Shown here piece by piece: positions 27,857-35,849 of a DNA stretch of 64,000 bases. Position numbers and translations under genes: made by a program. Each line of letters opens with the position of its first letter. Position 1 is the stretch's first letter. The notes under the pieces were generated by a model, which did not search any database, had not been told where the DNA came from, and saw nothing but the letters and a program-made list of their open reading frames with translations. The stretch covers positions 1,178,001-1,242,000 of the forward strand of contig NZ_BQME02000002.1 in assembly GCF_022180385.2 (NCBI RefSeq), written 5' to 3'. The DNA comes from Paenibacillus sp. L3-i20. Lineage in GTDB: Bacteria > Bacillota > Bacilli > Paenibacillales > Paenibacillaceae.

Positions 27857-29434
27857 GTGACTAATAACAATCATGACAATGGGAAATTACCTTTTAGTAC
27901 CGAATCTTATTGGACAAATACAATTCACTTACCGGAATACCCCAGCCTAAAGGAGGACCTGCAAGTCGATGTCATTATTGTGGGTGGTGGAATTACAGGT
28001 ATTACTTCTGCCTATCTTTTGGTGAATGAAGGTTTGAAGGTCGCTATTATAGAAGCAGACAAATTGCTACATGGGACGACAGGACATACCTCAGCTAAAA
28101 TCACTGCCCAGCACGATTTAATTTATGATGAACTAATCCGAAATGCAGGAAAAAACATGGCAAGATTGTATTATGAAGCAAATATCGGTGCTTTAAAATT
28201 TATTGAAGAAATAATAAATAAACAGCATATTGATTGTGATTACACTCATCAAGATGCCTATGTGTATGCCACAACAGAGGAATATGCACTCAAAATAGAA
28301 AAAGAAGCAGCAGCCTATGAAGAACTTCGTATTGAAGGCAAACTTGTAAATAAGCTTCCTTTCGATTTAAAAATAAATAATGCGCTTATTATGAAAGATC
28401 AGGCACAATTCCATCCACTCAAATATTTAGCTCATCTTACACAAATAATTACTGAAAAAGGTGGATACATTTTTGAAAATACAACAGCGGTAAATATTGA
28501 GACCGGCGAACAACCAGTAGTTCTTACTCGTGGTGGAGCTCGTGTTACAGGAAATTACGTCCTGTCCTGTTCTCATTTCCCTTTTTATGAAGGTGCGGGA
28601 CTTTACTCTACTAGGATGCATGCAGAACGTTCCTATATTATTGCTGCAAAAACAAAGAAAGACTATCCAGATGGCATGTATATTAGTGCGGATGAACCAA
28701 AGCGATCTCTCCGTTCTGCAACAATTAATGGGGAAAAAATGATTCTTATCTCTGGGGAAAGTCACAAAACCGGACAAGGAGAAGAGACATCAAAACATTA
28801 TGAGGCGCTAGAATTATTCGGGCAACAAGTTTTTGGGCTAGAAGATGTTGCATATCGATGGTCAGCTCAAGATTTAATAACACTAGACAAAATTCCTTAC
28901 GTCGGCCCAATTACCTCTGGTCAAAAGAATGTATTAATTGCAACCGGATACAGGAAATGGGGGATGACAAACGGAACTGCAGCTGCCCTTTTATTACGAG
29001 ATATAGTATGTGATAAAAAGAACAATTATCGAGAATTGTATACCCCTTCCCGCTTCCATATGAATCCAAGTCTTAAGAACTTCTTAGTTGAAAATGCTAA
29101 TGTTGTTTGTCAATTAATTAAAGGAAAATTAGAGATTCCCCAGAAGACTATACATGATCTATCCAACGATGAAGGGGCTGTTATTGATATTAATGGCCAT
29201 AGAAAAGGAGCTTATAGAGATGTAGAAGGTACGCTTCATATCGTAGATACAACATGTACTCACATCGGATGCGAAGTTGCATGGAACAATGGTGATCGTT
29301 CTTGGGACTGCCCTTGCCATGGTTCTCGATTCTCGTATACAGGAGAAGTACTTGAGGGACCTGCTGAAAAGCCATTACAAAAATACGATTATACAATGCT
29401 AGATAACCTTATCTCGGAAGACTCTGGATATTAA
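27857..29434 (+). CDS. FAD-dependent oxidoreductase with C-terminal Rieske [2Fe-2S] domain
   Basis: 525 residues from GTG 27857 with GGAGGC 8 bases upstream. The N-terminal Rossmann motif VIIVGGGITGITSAYLL (about residue 40) and IIEADKLLHGTTGHTSAKI identify a DAO-type flavin domain (to about residue 400). The C-terminal Rieske cluster site is complete: CTHIGC (about residue 470) and CPCHGS with the second Cys/His pair. This DAO-Rieske fusion is typical of the Bacillus YhfW-type proteins, whose electron donor and substrate are unknown. Monocistronic with its own terminator. Confidence 0.93.
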   Translation: MTNNNHDNGKLPFSTESYWTNTIHLPEYPSLKEDLQVDVIIVGGGITGITSAYLLVNEGLKVAIIEADKLLHGTTGHTSAKITAQHDLIYDELIRNAGKNMARLYYEANIGALKFIEEIINKQHIDCDYTHQDAYVYATTEEYALKIEKEAAAYEELRIEGKLVNKLPFDLKINNALIMKDQAQFHPLKYLAHLTQIITEKGGYIFENTTAVNIETGEQPVVLTRGGARVTGNYVLSCSHFPFYEGAGLYSTRMHAERSYIIAAKTKKDYPDGMYISADEPKRSLRSATINGEKMILISGESHKTGQGEETSKHYEALELFGQQVFGLEDVAYRWSAQDLITLDKIPYVGPITSGQKNVLIATGYRKWGMTNGTAAALLLRDIVCDKKNNYRELYTPSRFHMNPSLKNFLVENANVVCQLIKGKLEIPQKTIHDLSNDEGAVIDINGHRKGAYRDVEGTLHIVDTTCTHIGCEVAWNNGDRSWDCPCHGSRFSYTGEVLEGPAEKPLQKYDYTMLDNLISEDSGY

Positions 29435-29445
29435 ATAATGTACAC

Positions 29446-29490
29446 AAAGGAAGCCAAAGCAATGTTCAATTGTTTTGGCTTTCTTTTTTA
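29446..29490 (+). terminator. Terminator after the DAO-Rieske gene
   Basis: GAAGCCAAAGCAAT / ATTGTTTTGGCTTTC stem followed by TTTTTTAG, about 15 bases after the stop codon. Confidence 0.85.
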
Positions 29491-29858
29491 GTTTTCTTAA
29501 CTTTTGATGAATAAAACATTAAGCTTTTCATTACAGCTAATTCACTTCCCTGTATCCTTGGTCAGTTCTCGCAAACCTAACGATAGGAAGATAATAGGAT
29601 GCTCACAAGTTTCTCTTTTTGCATGTAATTAAGCAACTTTACGCTGTAATGCTTGGCTATTTTAGTATGAAATTATTAGTTTGAATCAGCTTCCTACCTT
29701 CCTACAATCCAAAGGTTGTATGACCCAATGCTTGAATACGTCTTTATTTCAAATAATTTACAGTTCTCCTCATCATGTAGTTATGAAGACAGATCCATGG
29801 AAATATTTTTTGAATCCTGAAATTCTCAAAGGAAATTCAATTAAATCTTCAATGCTTA
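29491..29858. other. Gene-free stretch before the nitrilase stub
   Basis: AT-rich sequence with no recognised gene. A 66-codon plus-strand frame (29681-29881) has no ribosome site and no recognisable product. Confidence 0.4.
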
Positions 29859-30014
29859 TTACTGTCCACGCGGATAACTAGGCAAGAACACCTCTGGAAA
29901 TACGATCAACTCAGCTCCTTGATCTACTGCTTCTCGTGTCATGCTGGAGATCATCTCCATCGCTGATCGTTTATCGAACAATATAGCTGCTGACTGAATA
30001 AGAGCAACCTTCAC
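29859..30014 (-). pseudogene. N-terminal stub of a nitrilase-family gene
   Basis: From GTG 30014 the minus strand reads VKVALIQSAAILFDKR, then MEMISSMTREAVDQGAELIV and FPEVFLPSYPRGQ before TAA at 29859-29861. This is the first beta-strand, first helix and the catalytic-Glu strand (FPE) of a C-N hydrolase; a full protein needs about 250 more residues. It starts about 19 bases after the stop of the HemD-like gene, so a former downstream gene has been deleted. Confidence 0.75.
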
Positions 30015-30032
30015 TTGACTTTTTTCATCCTA

Positions 30033-30863
30033 TCATCCCTCTCTCTGAGTTGATGCATTTTTATAATAATGAGCCAGTTCAATGATCATCGCACCCATTC
30101 GTTCATTTTCAGGTGCAAGCACACGTTTAATTCCTTCTTCTTTGAGCGCTTCTGATGTCACTCTTCCCACTGCAACCGCAAGCACTCGATTGCGGAAGCT
30201 TTCTTTGATCTCCAGATAATGACCATTTTGTTTAATATATTGGAACAAGTAGCTAACCTGTACTGCAGTTGTAAAACAAACCGCATCTACAGTCCCTTCC
30301 AACATCTCTTGAATAAGTCTTCGGGATACTTCCGCATCAGGTGCCACATGCTTATATGGCAATATGTTCAGAACTGAAGCGCCTTTCTTTTCAAAAAAAG
30401 ATGTTAACGAAGGCTTCGGTTGACCATGGAGCTGAATAGTAACTCTTTGGCCCGCAAACAGATAACCTTGCAGCATCTTCATTAATCCGTCTGTTGTTCC
30501 GTCTTCATCCACAACGATCGGTTCTATACCCTCTTTTTTTAAAAGTGCATACGTTTTGTAGCCTCTCGCTCCAACTCTCGATTCCCGCATAATAGCAATA
30601 AGTTGATCACGTACCCCTAATCGCTCCGCTTGTCCAAGCAGGGCATCCAAGCCAGTACCTGTTGTAAAAATAGCCCAGTCTGTTCCGTTTTCGATCCATT
30701 GCAGAATATCTCGCTCGACCTCTTGTTCTTGCTGTACAAGCAATCCTTGCTGAGGGCGAGCGATAGGCACCCCACCTTGTCTTTCGATGATCTCGCTTAG
30801 TTCCTTTATTTTACGAGATCCGGTTATGACTATTTTCTTCCCTTCCAGTAGTCCTTTAGCCAT
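30033..30863 (-). CDS. Uroporphyrinogen-III synthase (HEM4) family protein
   Basis: 276 residues, ATG after AGGAAGAG. The two-domain HEM4 layout is visible: KIVITGSRKIKELSEIIERQGG and FTTGTGLDALL in domain 1, VDAVCFTTAVQVSYLFQYI and VGRVTSEALKEEGI in domain 2 (the latter pair is the most conserved stretch of the family). It would cyclise hydroxymethylbilane to uroporphyrinogen III. It stands outside a hem operon and is divergent from a MocR regulator, so it may be a second copy or a regulator-type HEM4 protein rather than the main HemD. Confidence 0.88.
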   Translation of the reverse strand: MAKGLLEGKKIVITGSRKIKELSEIIERQGGVPIARPQQGLLVQQEQEVERDILQWIENGTDWAIFTTGTGLDALLGQAERLGVRDQLIAIMRESRVGARGYKTYALLKKEGIEPIVVDEDGTTDGLMKMLQGYLFAGQRVTIQLHGQPKPSLTSFFEKKGASVLNILPYKHVAPDAEVSRRLIQEMLEGTVDAVCFTTAVQVSYLFQYIKQNGHYLEIKESFRNRVLAVAVGRVTSEALKEEGIKRVLAPENERMGAMIIELAHYYKNASTQREG

Positions 30864-31123
30864 TCTCTTCCTGCTCCCTTACGCAATTCCGATTTGAACA
30901 CTATGTTATAAGAAAATGGTAAAAACAAAACCATCCACTTCTAACCGTTTTTATCCATCCACTTTTAGTAACCATCCATTTAATTCGAGTCCGACCCATC
31001 CATGTTCATCGAAAAGTAGAACATCTGTCATCGTTAAGTTACATCTATCTTCTGTATTTTCAAAAAAAAATGATATGATAAAAATCACAACTATGACTAA
31101 ACCAAACAATGGAGGTAAATCTC

Positions 31124-32563
31124 ATGTGGAAACCCGAACGCAACAGCAAAAAAACGCTATATGAGCAAATTGCCGACCACTTGGAACAACGAATTTCGTA
31201 TGGCGAATATCCACCGGGCAGCCTGCTTCCGTCCGAACGAAAACTGGCTGAGCAACTTGGTGTCAACCGAAGTACGGTTATATTGGCATTTGCTGAACTA
31301 CGAGCACTTGGAATTATTGAAAGCCGGACTGGCAGTGGGACGCGCGTAAGTAGAACAAAATGGGGAGCAACACCAAAGCATACTCCAAACTGGAGCCGTT
31401 ATGCCGAAGGTGGCAGCTTCTTGCCGAACTTACCCTTTATGCGGAGAATTCGGGAAGCGCTAACTCAACAACCTTCCCTGATCGATTTCGCAAGCGGCGA
31501 GTTATCTGCGGACTTGGCTCCGACCAAAGAAATTACTTTATTAATGAACGAGCATAGCTATACTTCCTATCTGGGTTACGATAACCCTCAAGGATATATT
31601 CCACTTAGACAAGCTTTGGTTGCTAATTTGGATCGGTATCGTGATATCAAAACGACTGAGTCTTCCATATTGATCACATCTGGTTCCCAGCAATCACTCT
31701 ATTTAATAACGCAGTGTCTGCTCTCACCCGGAGATGCAGTTGCGATAGAAGATCCATCCTATTGTTATTCTTTGCCCCTGTTTCAATCGGCAGGACTTCG
31801 ACTGTTCAGGCTCCCTGTGGACGAACATGGAATCAATCCAGAAGATGTTCGTTCGTTATACAAAAAACATCGTATCAAGATGGTGTTTATTAATCCGAAT
31901 TATCAAAATCCTACTGGAACGGTGTTTAGTACCGAACGCCGCCAACAATTGCTCGATGTGGCAAGTGAATTGGCACTGCCGATTGTAGAAGACGATCCAT
32001 TCGGCCTTACGTCTTATGAGGGAACACCACCCTCTCCACTCAAATCAATGGATAAAGTCGGATCAACGATCTATATAGGTTCCTTTTCCAAAATAGCTGC
32101 TTCCGGTCTTCGTGTTGGTTGGATGGTCGCCCCCAATTCCATCGTAGAACGGCTTGCGGATGCCAGACAGCAGATGGATTTTGGCCTTAGCGTCATTCCG
32201 CAGCAAGTAGCTGCTCAGTTTCTAAAATCGGCCCATTTTGAACCTCATCTGGAACGTTTACGTCTCCAGTTGCAATATAAACGGGACTTGCTCATTGAGG
32301 CATTGCAAAAGGAGCTTCCAGACCTCATCTCGTTTATGGTTCCGCAAGGAGGATTGCATCTGTGGTGCAAGCTTGCTCCTGAAGTCCATGACGGCAAATT
32401 ACTGGAGGAAGCGATACGAAGAGGTGTAGTTTTTGTACCGGGTAGCGTCTATGGCTCGGATTCCGGTTTTGTCCGATTTACTTTCGCAAGAGCTAAGGCC
32501 GATCAAATTGGCGTTGGCATTGCCAAGTTCGCAGAAGCATTACGCGAGCTGATTCACGAATAA
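31124..32563 (+). CDS. MocR-type PLP-dependent transcriptional regulator (GntR HTH + aminotransferase fold)
   Basis: 479 residues from ATG 31124, placed 7 bases after GGAGGT. N-terminal GntR winged helix: LYEQIADHLEQRISYGEYP, LPSERKLAEQLGVNRSTV. After a short linker a fold-type I aminotransferase domain begins (about residue 110), with ITSGSQQSLYLI, VFINPNYQNPTG and the PLP lysine in YIGSFSKIAASGLRVG (about residue 320). MocR proteins sense PLP or amino-compounds and usually control a neighbouring gene; the divergent HemD-like gene is the natural candidate. A terminator follows. Confidence 0.95.
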   Translation: MWKPERNSKKTLYEQIADHLEQRISYGEYPPGSLLPSERKLAEQLGVNRSTVILAFAELRALGIIESRTGSGTRVSRTKWGATPKHTPNWSRYAEGGSFLPNLPFMRRIREALTQQPSLIDFASGELSADLAPTKEITLLMNEHSYTSYLGYDNPQGYIPLRQALVANLDRYRDIKTTESSILITSGSQQSLYLITQCLLSPGDAVAIEDPSYCYSLPLFQSAGLRLFRLPVDEHGINPEDVRSLYKKHRIKMVFINPNYQNPTGTVFSTERRQQLLDVASELALPIVEDDPFGLTSYEGTPPSPLKSMDKVGSTIYIGSFSKIAASGLRVGWMVAPNSIVERLADARQQMDFGLSVIPQQVAAQFLKSAHFEPHLERLRLQLQYKRDLLIEALQKELPDLISFMVPQGGLHLWCKLAPEVHDGKLLEEAIRRGVVFVPGSVYGSDSGFVRFTFARAKADQIGVGIAKFAEALRELIHE

Positions 32564-32588
32564 TTTTGTAACAATAAAATAGCGCATT

Positions 32589-32637
32589 AAAAAAGATCGC
32601 CAACCACCTGTTCAAGCAGGTAGTAGACGATCTTTTC
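32589..32637. terminator. Bidirectional terminator between mocR-type and ccdA genes
   Basis: AAAAGATCG...ACCACCTG-TTCAAG-CAGGTAGT...CGATCTTTT forms an interrupted stem with A/T runs on both sides, serving both converging transcripts. Confidence 0.85.
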
Positions 32638-33339
32638 TCAATTAGCCCATGTATTAAGCCAGCTTACTTTATCGAAATACAACATTACAGCTAATATAAT
32701 CATGATGGCGCCGCCGACTTTCATCATCAGGTCGGAATATTTTAATAAACGTTTTACTTTTCCGATGAAATATCCCATTGCTAGAAAAGGTATTCCGAAG
32801 CCTAATGCATAAGCCGTTATATGAACAAAAGTTGGCCATGGATCTGGGTTCATTATATTGGTGTACATAATTGCTCCAAATATAGGGCCGATACAAGGCG
32901 TCCATCCAGCAGCAAATATGATGCCCGTTACAAATGAGCCAAAACTTTTACCCACGCCAGCTTTGGGAGCATTGAAACGCATCTCACGCATCATGAACTT
33001 AGGGCGAATAAGTCCTACCATAAAGCAACCGAGTAGAAATATAAATACGGCTCCGAGCATCCGAATCAAGTCTCTATATAAGTCAAACCATTGCCCCAGC
33101 ATACTTGCCGAAAAGCCTAGCACATAGTAGACCAATGAGAAGCCTGCTAGAAACAATAACGAATGTTTAAGTACCGCGCTTGAGACGCCATTAGAGCTTC
33201 GGGATTGAAGCTCATTCACCGATATTCCGGCAATATAGGAAAGAAAAGACGGATATAATGGCAGAGTACAAGGAGAAATAAAAGCTAATATCCCTCCGCC
33301 AAAGGCGATGATTGCGGTAACTTGATCCATACCATTCAT
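32638..33339 (-). CDS. ccdA: CcdA-type cytochrome c biogenesis / thiol electron transfer membrane protein
   Basis: 233 residues with six membrane segments. Helix 1 contains the redox site GILAFISPCTLPLYPSF (the first Cys of CcdA), and helix 4 carries FAAGWTPCIGPIFGAI with the second Cys. CcdA moves electrons from cytoplasmic thioredoxin to extracytoplasmic thiol-disulfide proteins. The TlpA/ResA-like gene immediately upstream is its natural partner, and the membrane cytochrome c two genes further up needs reduced haem-binding cysteines. Last gene of the qox cluster. Confidence 0.93.
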   Translation of the reverse strand: MNGMDQVTAIIAFGGGILAFISPCTLPLYPSFLSYIAGISVNELQSRSSNGVSSAVLKHSLLFLAGFSLVYYVLGFSASMLGQWFDLYRDLIRMLGAVFIFLLGCFMVGLIRPKFMMREMRFNAPKAGVGKSFGSFVTGIIFAAGWTPCIGPIFGAIMYTNIMNPDPWPTFVHITAYALGFGIPFLAMGYFIGKVKRLLKYSDLMMKVGGAIMIILAVMLYFDKVSWLNTWAN

Positions 33340-33369
33340 TCTCCGATCTACTTACGTACTAGGTTGTTT

Positions 33370-33909
33370 TTATGAAGCATCTTGGCGAACTTCGTCCATT
33401 AAATCTAAAATGTCTTGCGTGCTTTGCAGCTCCCCAGTAATCCGCTCAACAATTTTGCCGTCCTTGTCGACGAGCAACGTAACTGGCAAACCGCTAATGC
33501 GATATTTCTTTTTGATTTCATTGTCCTGATCTAGCGCAACCGGAAACTTCAGCCCCAGTTCTTCGGCAAATCGTTTTGCCTTCTCCGGCTTTTCGCCAAC
33601 ATTAATTGCAATGATTTCGACATCGGGCGACTCTGCATAAGCTTCATTCATTAGTGGCATCTCGTTCGTACATGGCTTACACCATGATGCCCAAAAGTTG
33701 ATTATAATGCCTTTTCCCCGGTAGTCAGTTAAACGAATTGTTTCACCGTCTAAGCCTGACAGGCTGAATGAAGGTGCTGTATCGCCGACTCTTCCGCCTT
33801 CTTCATTTCTTGGAAAGCTGCTCCATATGGCATAACCGATAGCAACTGTCGCGAGTGCAAATAGTGACCACTTCACCCATCGTGAACTGGATATGCTATT
33901 CATAACCAA
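33370..33909 (-). CDS. TlpA/ResA-like membrane-anchored thiol-disulfide oxidoreductase
   Basis: 179 residues: one N-terminal membrane anchor (about residues 14-30), then a thioredoxin fold with the active site NFWASWCKPCTNEMP (CxxC about residues 76-79), the cis-Pro loop SGLPVTLLVDKDG and a DYRGKGIII start strand. ResA-type proteins reduce the CxxCH disulfide of apocytochrome c before haem ligation. It lies between the SCO gene and ccdA in one operon, consistent with maturing the cytochrome c encoded upstream. Confidence 0.93.
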   Translation of the reverse strand: MVMNSISSSRWVKWSLFALATVAIGYAIWSSFPRNEEGGRVGDTAPSFSLSGLDGETIRLTDYRGKGIIINFWASWCKPCTNEMPLMNEAYAESPDVEIIAINVGEKPEKAKRFAEELGLKFPVALDQDNEIKKKYRISGLPVTLLVDKDGKIVERITGELQSTQDILDLMDEVRQDAS

Positions 33910-33932
33910 TCACTCCTTTACTTTTCCAGCTA

Positions 33933-34511
33933 CTATCGTTGTAGTGCTTTTATATCTTTAATGATTTTTTCGTATGGCGTATTTTCCATTCCGTCATATT
34001 TGGTGACAACTGTGCCTTTCTGATCGACCAAATAGAAGGATGTGCCGTGGATAATTTGGTCTGATGCTGTATCCTTCGCCACTGGAACTTTAAATGATTG
34101 CAGTACAAACGTTTTGATTTCTTCATGTGAATATCCGGTTAAAGCCTGCCAATTTGTAAAATCTGCATCGAATTTCTCCAAATAGCTCTTAAGTGCTGCT
34201 GGATTATCACGTTCAGGATCAACAGAGAAAGAGATAATTTCCGCATCTACATTAGCTGATTTTAATTGTTTTTGCAGTTCAGCCATATTAGCCGACATCG
34301 TCGGGCAAACCGTTTCACAATGCGTAAAGATCAGATCAGCTACCCAAACCTTACCTTTTAGATCGGACAAAGAAACAGGTTGTTCATCCTGGTTCGTAAA
34401 TGTGAAGTCATTAACGGGCAAGTTCAATTTATTTGGTTTGCTATTTCCACATGCAGAAATGACGACCAACATTGCACAGATCATAATGGCTAACGCAGCT
34501 CTTTTCACCAT
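33933..34511 (-). CDS. SCO1/SenC family copper chaperone lipoprotein
   Basis: 192 residues with a lipobox (VVISACG, Cys about residue 21). Copper ligands are intact: CETVC (CxxxC, in FTHCETVCPTMS, about residue 68) and the distal His in DQIIHGTSFYLVD. DFTFTNQDEQPVSL and the FSVDPERDNP loop are family-typical. SCO proteins load copper into the CuA site of cytochrome c oxidase subunit II. The oxidase encoded here lacks CuA, so either it serves another oxidase, acts in CuB delivery, or works as a thiol reductase. Confidence 0.93.
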   Translation of the reverse strand: MVKRAALAIMICAMLVVISACGNSKPNKLNLPVNDFTFTNQDEQPVSLSDLKGKVWVADLIFTHCETVCPTMSANMAELQKQLKSANVDAEIISFSVDPERDNPAALKSYLEKFDADFTNWQALTGYSHEEIKTFVLQSFKVPVAKDTASDQIIHGTSFYLVDQKGTVVTKYDGMENTPYEKIIKDIKALQR

Positions 34512-34526
34512 ACAAACTTCACCCTC

Positions 34527-34865
34527 TTATTTCATTTTGACTAACCACTGCACGATTGCATCAATCTCTTTATCTTCAAGACGGTTCTCATACGACGGCA
34601 TACCTTGTGCACCTTCACGGATGATAGAACCTAATTGTTCATCGGTTAGTCTAGACCCAACCTTCTTAAGCTCAGGCCCTACCCGTCCGTTCAAGTCAGC
34701 AGCATGACAAGAAATGCATTGCTTCTTATAGATCGCAACGGCTTCGCCATCCTCAGGTGTCGTAATACTATCCTTAAGAATAGTATCTTCCACCTTTTGC
34801 CCACATGCGCTTAATAGAAGCAGCATTGCAACAGCTAATGCACATCCGTATATTCGCTTCACCAC
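34527..34865 (-). CDS. Membrane-anchored (lipoprotein) c-type cytochrome
   Basis: 112 residues. Lipobox LLLLSACG (Cys about residue 21), then a single haem site CISCH (about residue 54), and the axial Met in REGAQGMPSY (about residue 84) near an IVQWL C-terminal helix. This is the layout of Bacillus cytochrome c-551/CccB-type carriers that pass electrons on the outer membrane face. Its place inside a quinol-oxidase operon is unusual because such an oxidase takes electrons directly from menaquinol. Confidence 0.92.
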   Translation of the reverse strand: MVKRIYGCALAVAMLLLLSACGQKVEDTILKDSITTPEDGEAVAIYKKQCISCHAADLNGRVGPELKKVGSRLTDEQLGSIIREGAQGMPSYENRLEDKEIDAIVQWLVKMK

Positions 34866-34895
34866 GTTCCCCTCCTCTTTTGCAAGATTACTAGG

Positions 34896-35222
34896 TTACA
34901 CAGCTACCATGTTGTACATCATGATCCACATAGAACCAGCAACGATAACAACCAAAATAACAAGGCCGAAGATCAAAGACATTAAATTGTAGCGCGGTTT
35001 ATTCTCTTCACGAAGATGCATAAAGAACAACAATTGGATACCAAGCTGCAGAACAGCAGCTATCATTAACACCATTGCGCTTGCATTTCCTTCAAGCCAA
35101 CCATTTAAAACAACTGCGATTGGTATTACCGTTAACACGAGAGATAAAATAAAACCGATCGTATAGGATTTGAACGAACCATGCGCTTCTCCACCTGAAT
35201 GTGCCGCGTCTCGATTTGCCAT
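34896..35222 (-). CDS. qoxD: Quinol oxidase subunit IV
   Basis: 108 residues with three membrane helices (about 22-42, 50-70 and 80-102). SYTIGFILSLVLTVIPIAVV, LGIQLLFFMHLREE and a C-terminal GSMWIMMYNM are characteristic of CyoD/QoxD-type subunits. It stabilises the CuB site in subunit I during assembly (known for CyoD). Directly abuts the subunit III gene. Confidence 0.93.
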   Translation of the reverse strand: MANRDAAHSGGEAHGSFKSYTIGFILSLVLTVIPIAVVLNGWLEGNASAMVLMIAAVLQLGIQLLFFMHLREENKPRYNLMSLIFGLVILVVIVAGSMWIMMYNMVAV

Positions 35223-35849
35223 TTAGCTCACCCCCATTAAATAAACGACCGTAAATACGAAGATCCAAACAACATCCAGGAAATGCCAGAACAAGCTGAC
35301 GATGTTGACTTTCCGCTTCGTAACTGGTGTTATTCCTCTTCTAGAAATTTGAATCATAACACCAACCATCCAAACGATACCTACAATTACATGCAAACCA
35401 TGAGTTCCTACCAGAGTATAAAACGCTGATAAAAATGCACTAGTACCCATCGTTGCTCCCAGAGAAACAAGATGTGCAAACTCATTGATTTCAAATCCGA
35501 TAAATACAAGGCCTAACACTACGGTTACGCCAAGCCAGCCAATTAGCGCTTTGCGGTTTCCTTTGTTCATAGCGAGGAGTGCAAGACCACATGTATAGCT
35601 ACTGAATAACAATATAAATGTACTTATGATAATGCCGTTAATTTCAAACAACTCGGCGGGACCAGGCCCGCCGTTTGTGTTATTACGCAAAACGATATAT
35701 GTTGCAAAAAACGTTCCGAACAGGATAACATCTGTCATCAAATATATCCAAAAACCTAAATTGCGCATTCCTTCCTGATCCGGATGCTCATGATGCTCTG
35801 TATGCATGTCCGTTTCATGCGCCTTTCCAGGTGCGTGAGAATGTGCCAT
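35223..35849 (-). CDS. qoxC: Quinol oxidase subunit III
   Basis: 208 residues with five membrane helices, the short form used by quinol oxidases. GFWIYLMTDVILFGTFFATY, the His/Glu-containing GTSAFLSAFYTLVGTHGLHV and FWHFLDVVWIFVFTVVYL are conserved. The His-rich N-terminus (HAPGKAHETDMHTEHHEH) is hydrophilic. Overlaps the stop of subunit I by one base. Confidence 0.95.
   Translation of the reverse strand: MAHSHAPGKAHETDMHTEHHEHPDQEGMRNLGFWIYLMTDVILFGTFFATYIVLRNNTNGGPGPAELFEINGIIISTFILLFSSYTCGLALLAMNKGNRKALIGWLGVTVVLGLVFIGFEINEFAHLVSLGATMGTSAFLSAFYTLVGTHGLHVIVGIVWMVGVMIQISRRGITPVTKRKVNIVSLFWHFLDVVWIFVFTVVYLMGVS

Noticed and set aside
29681..29881. 66-codon plus-strand ORF
   Set aside because: No ribosome binding site, no recognisable product, and it overlaps the nitrilase stub on the other strand.
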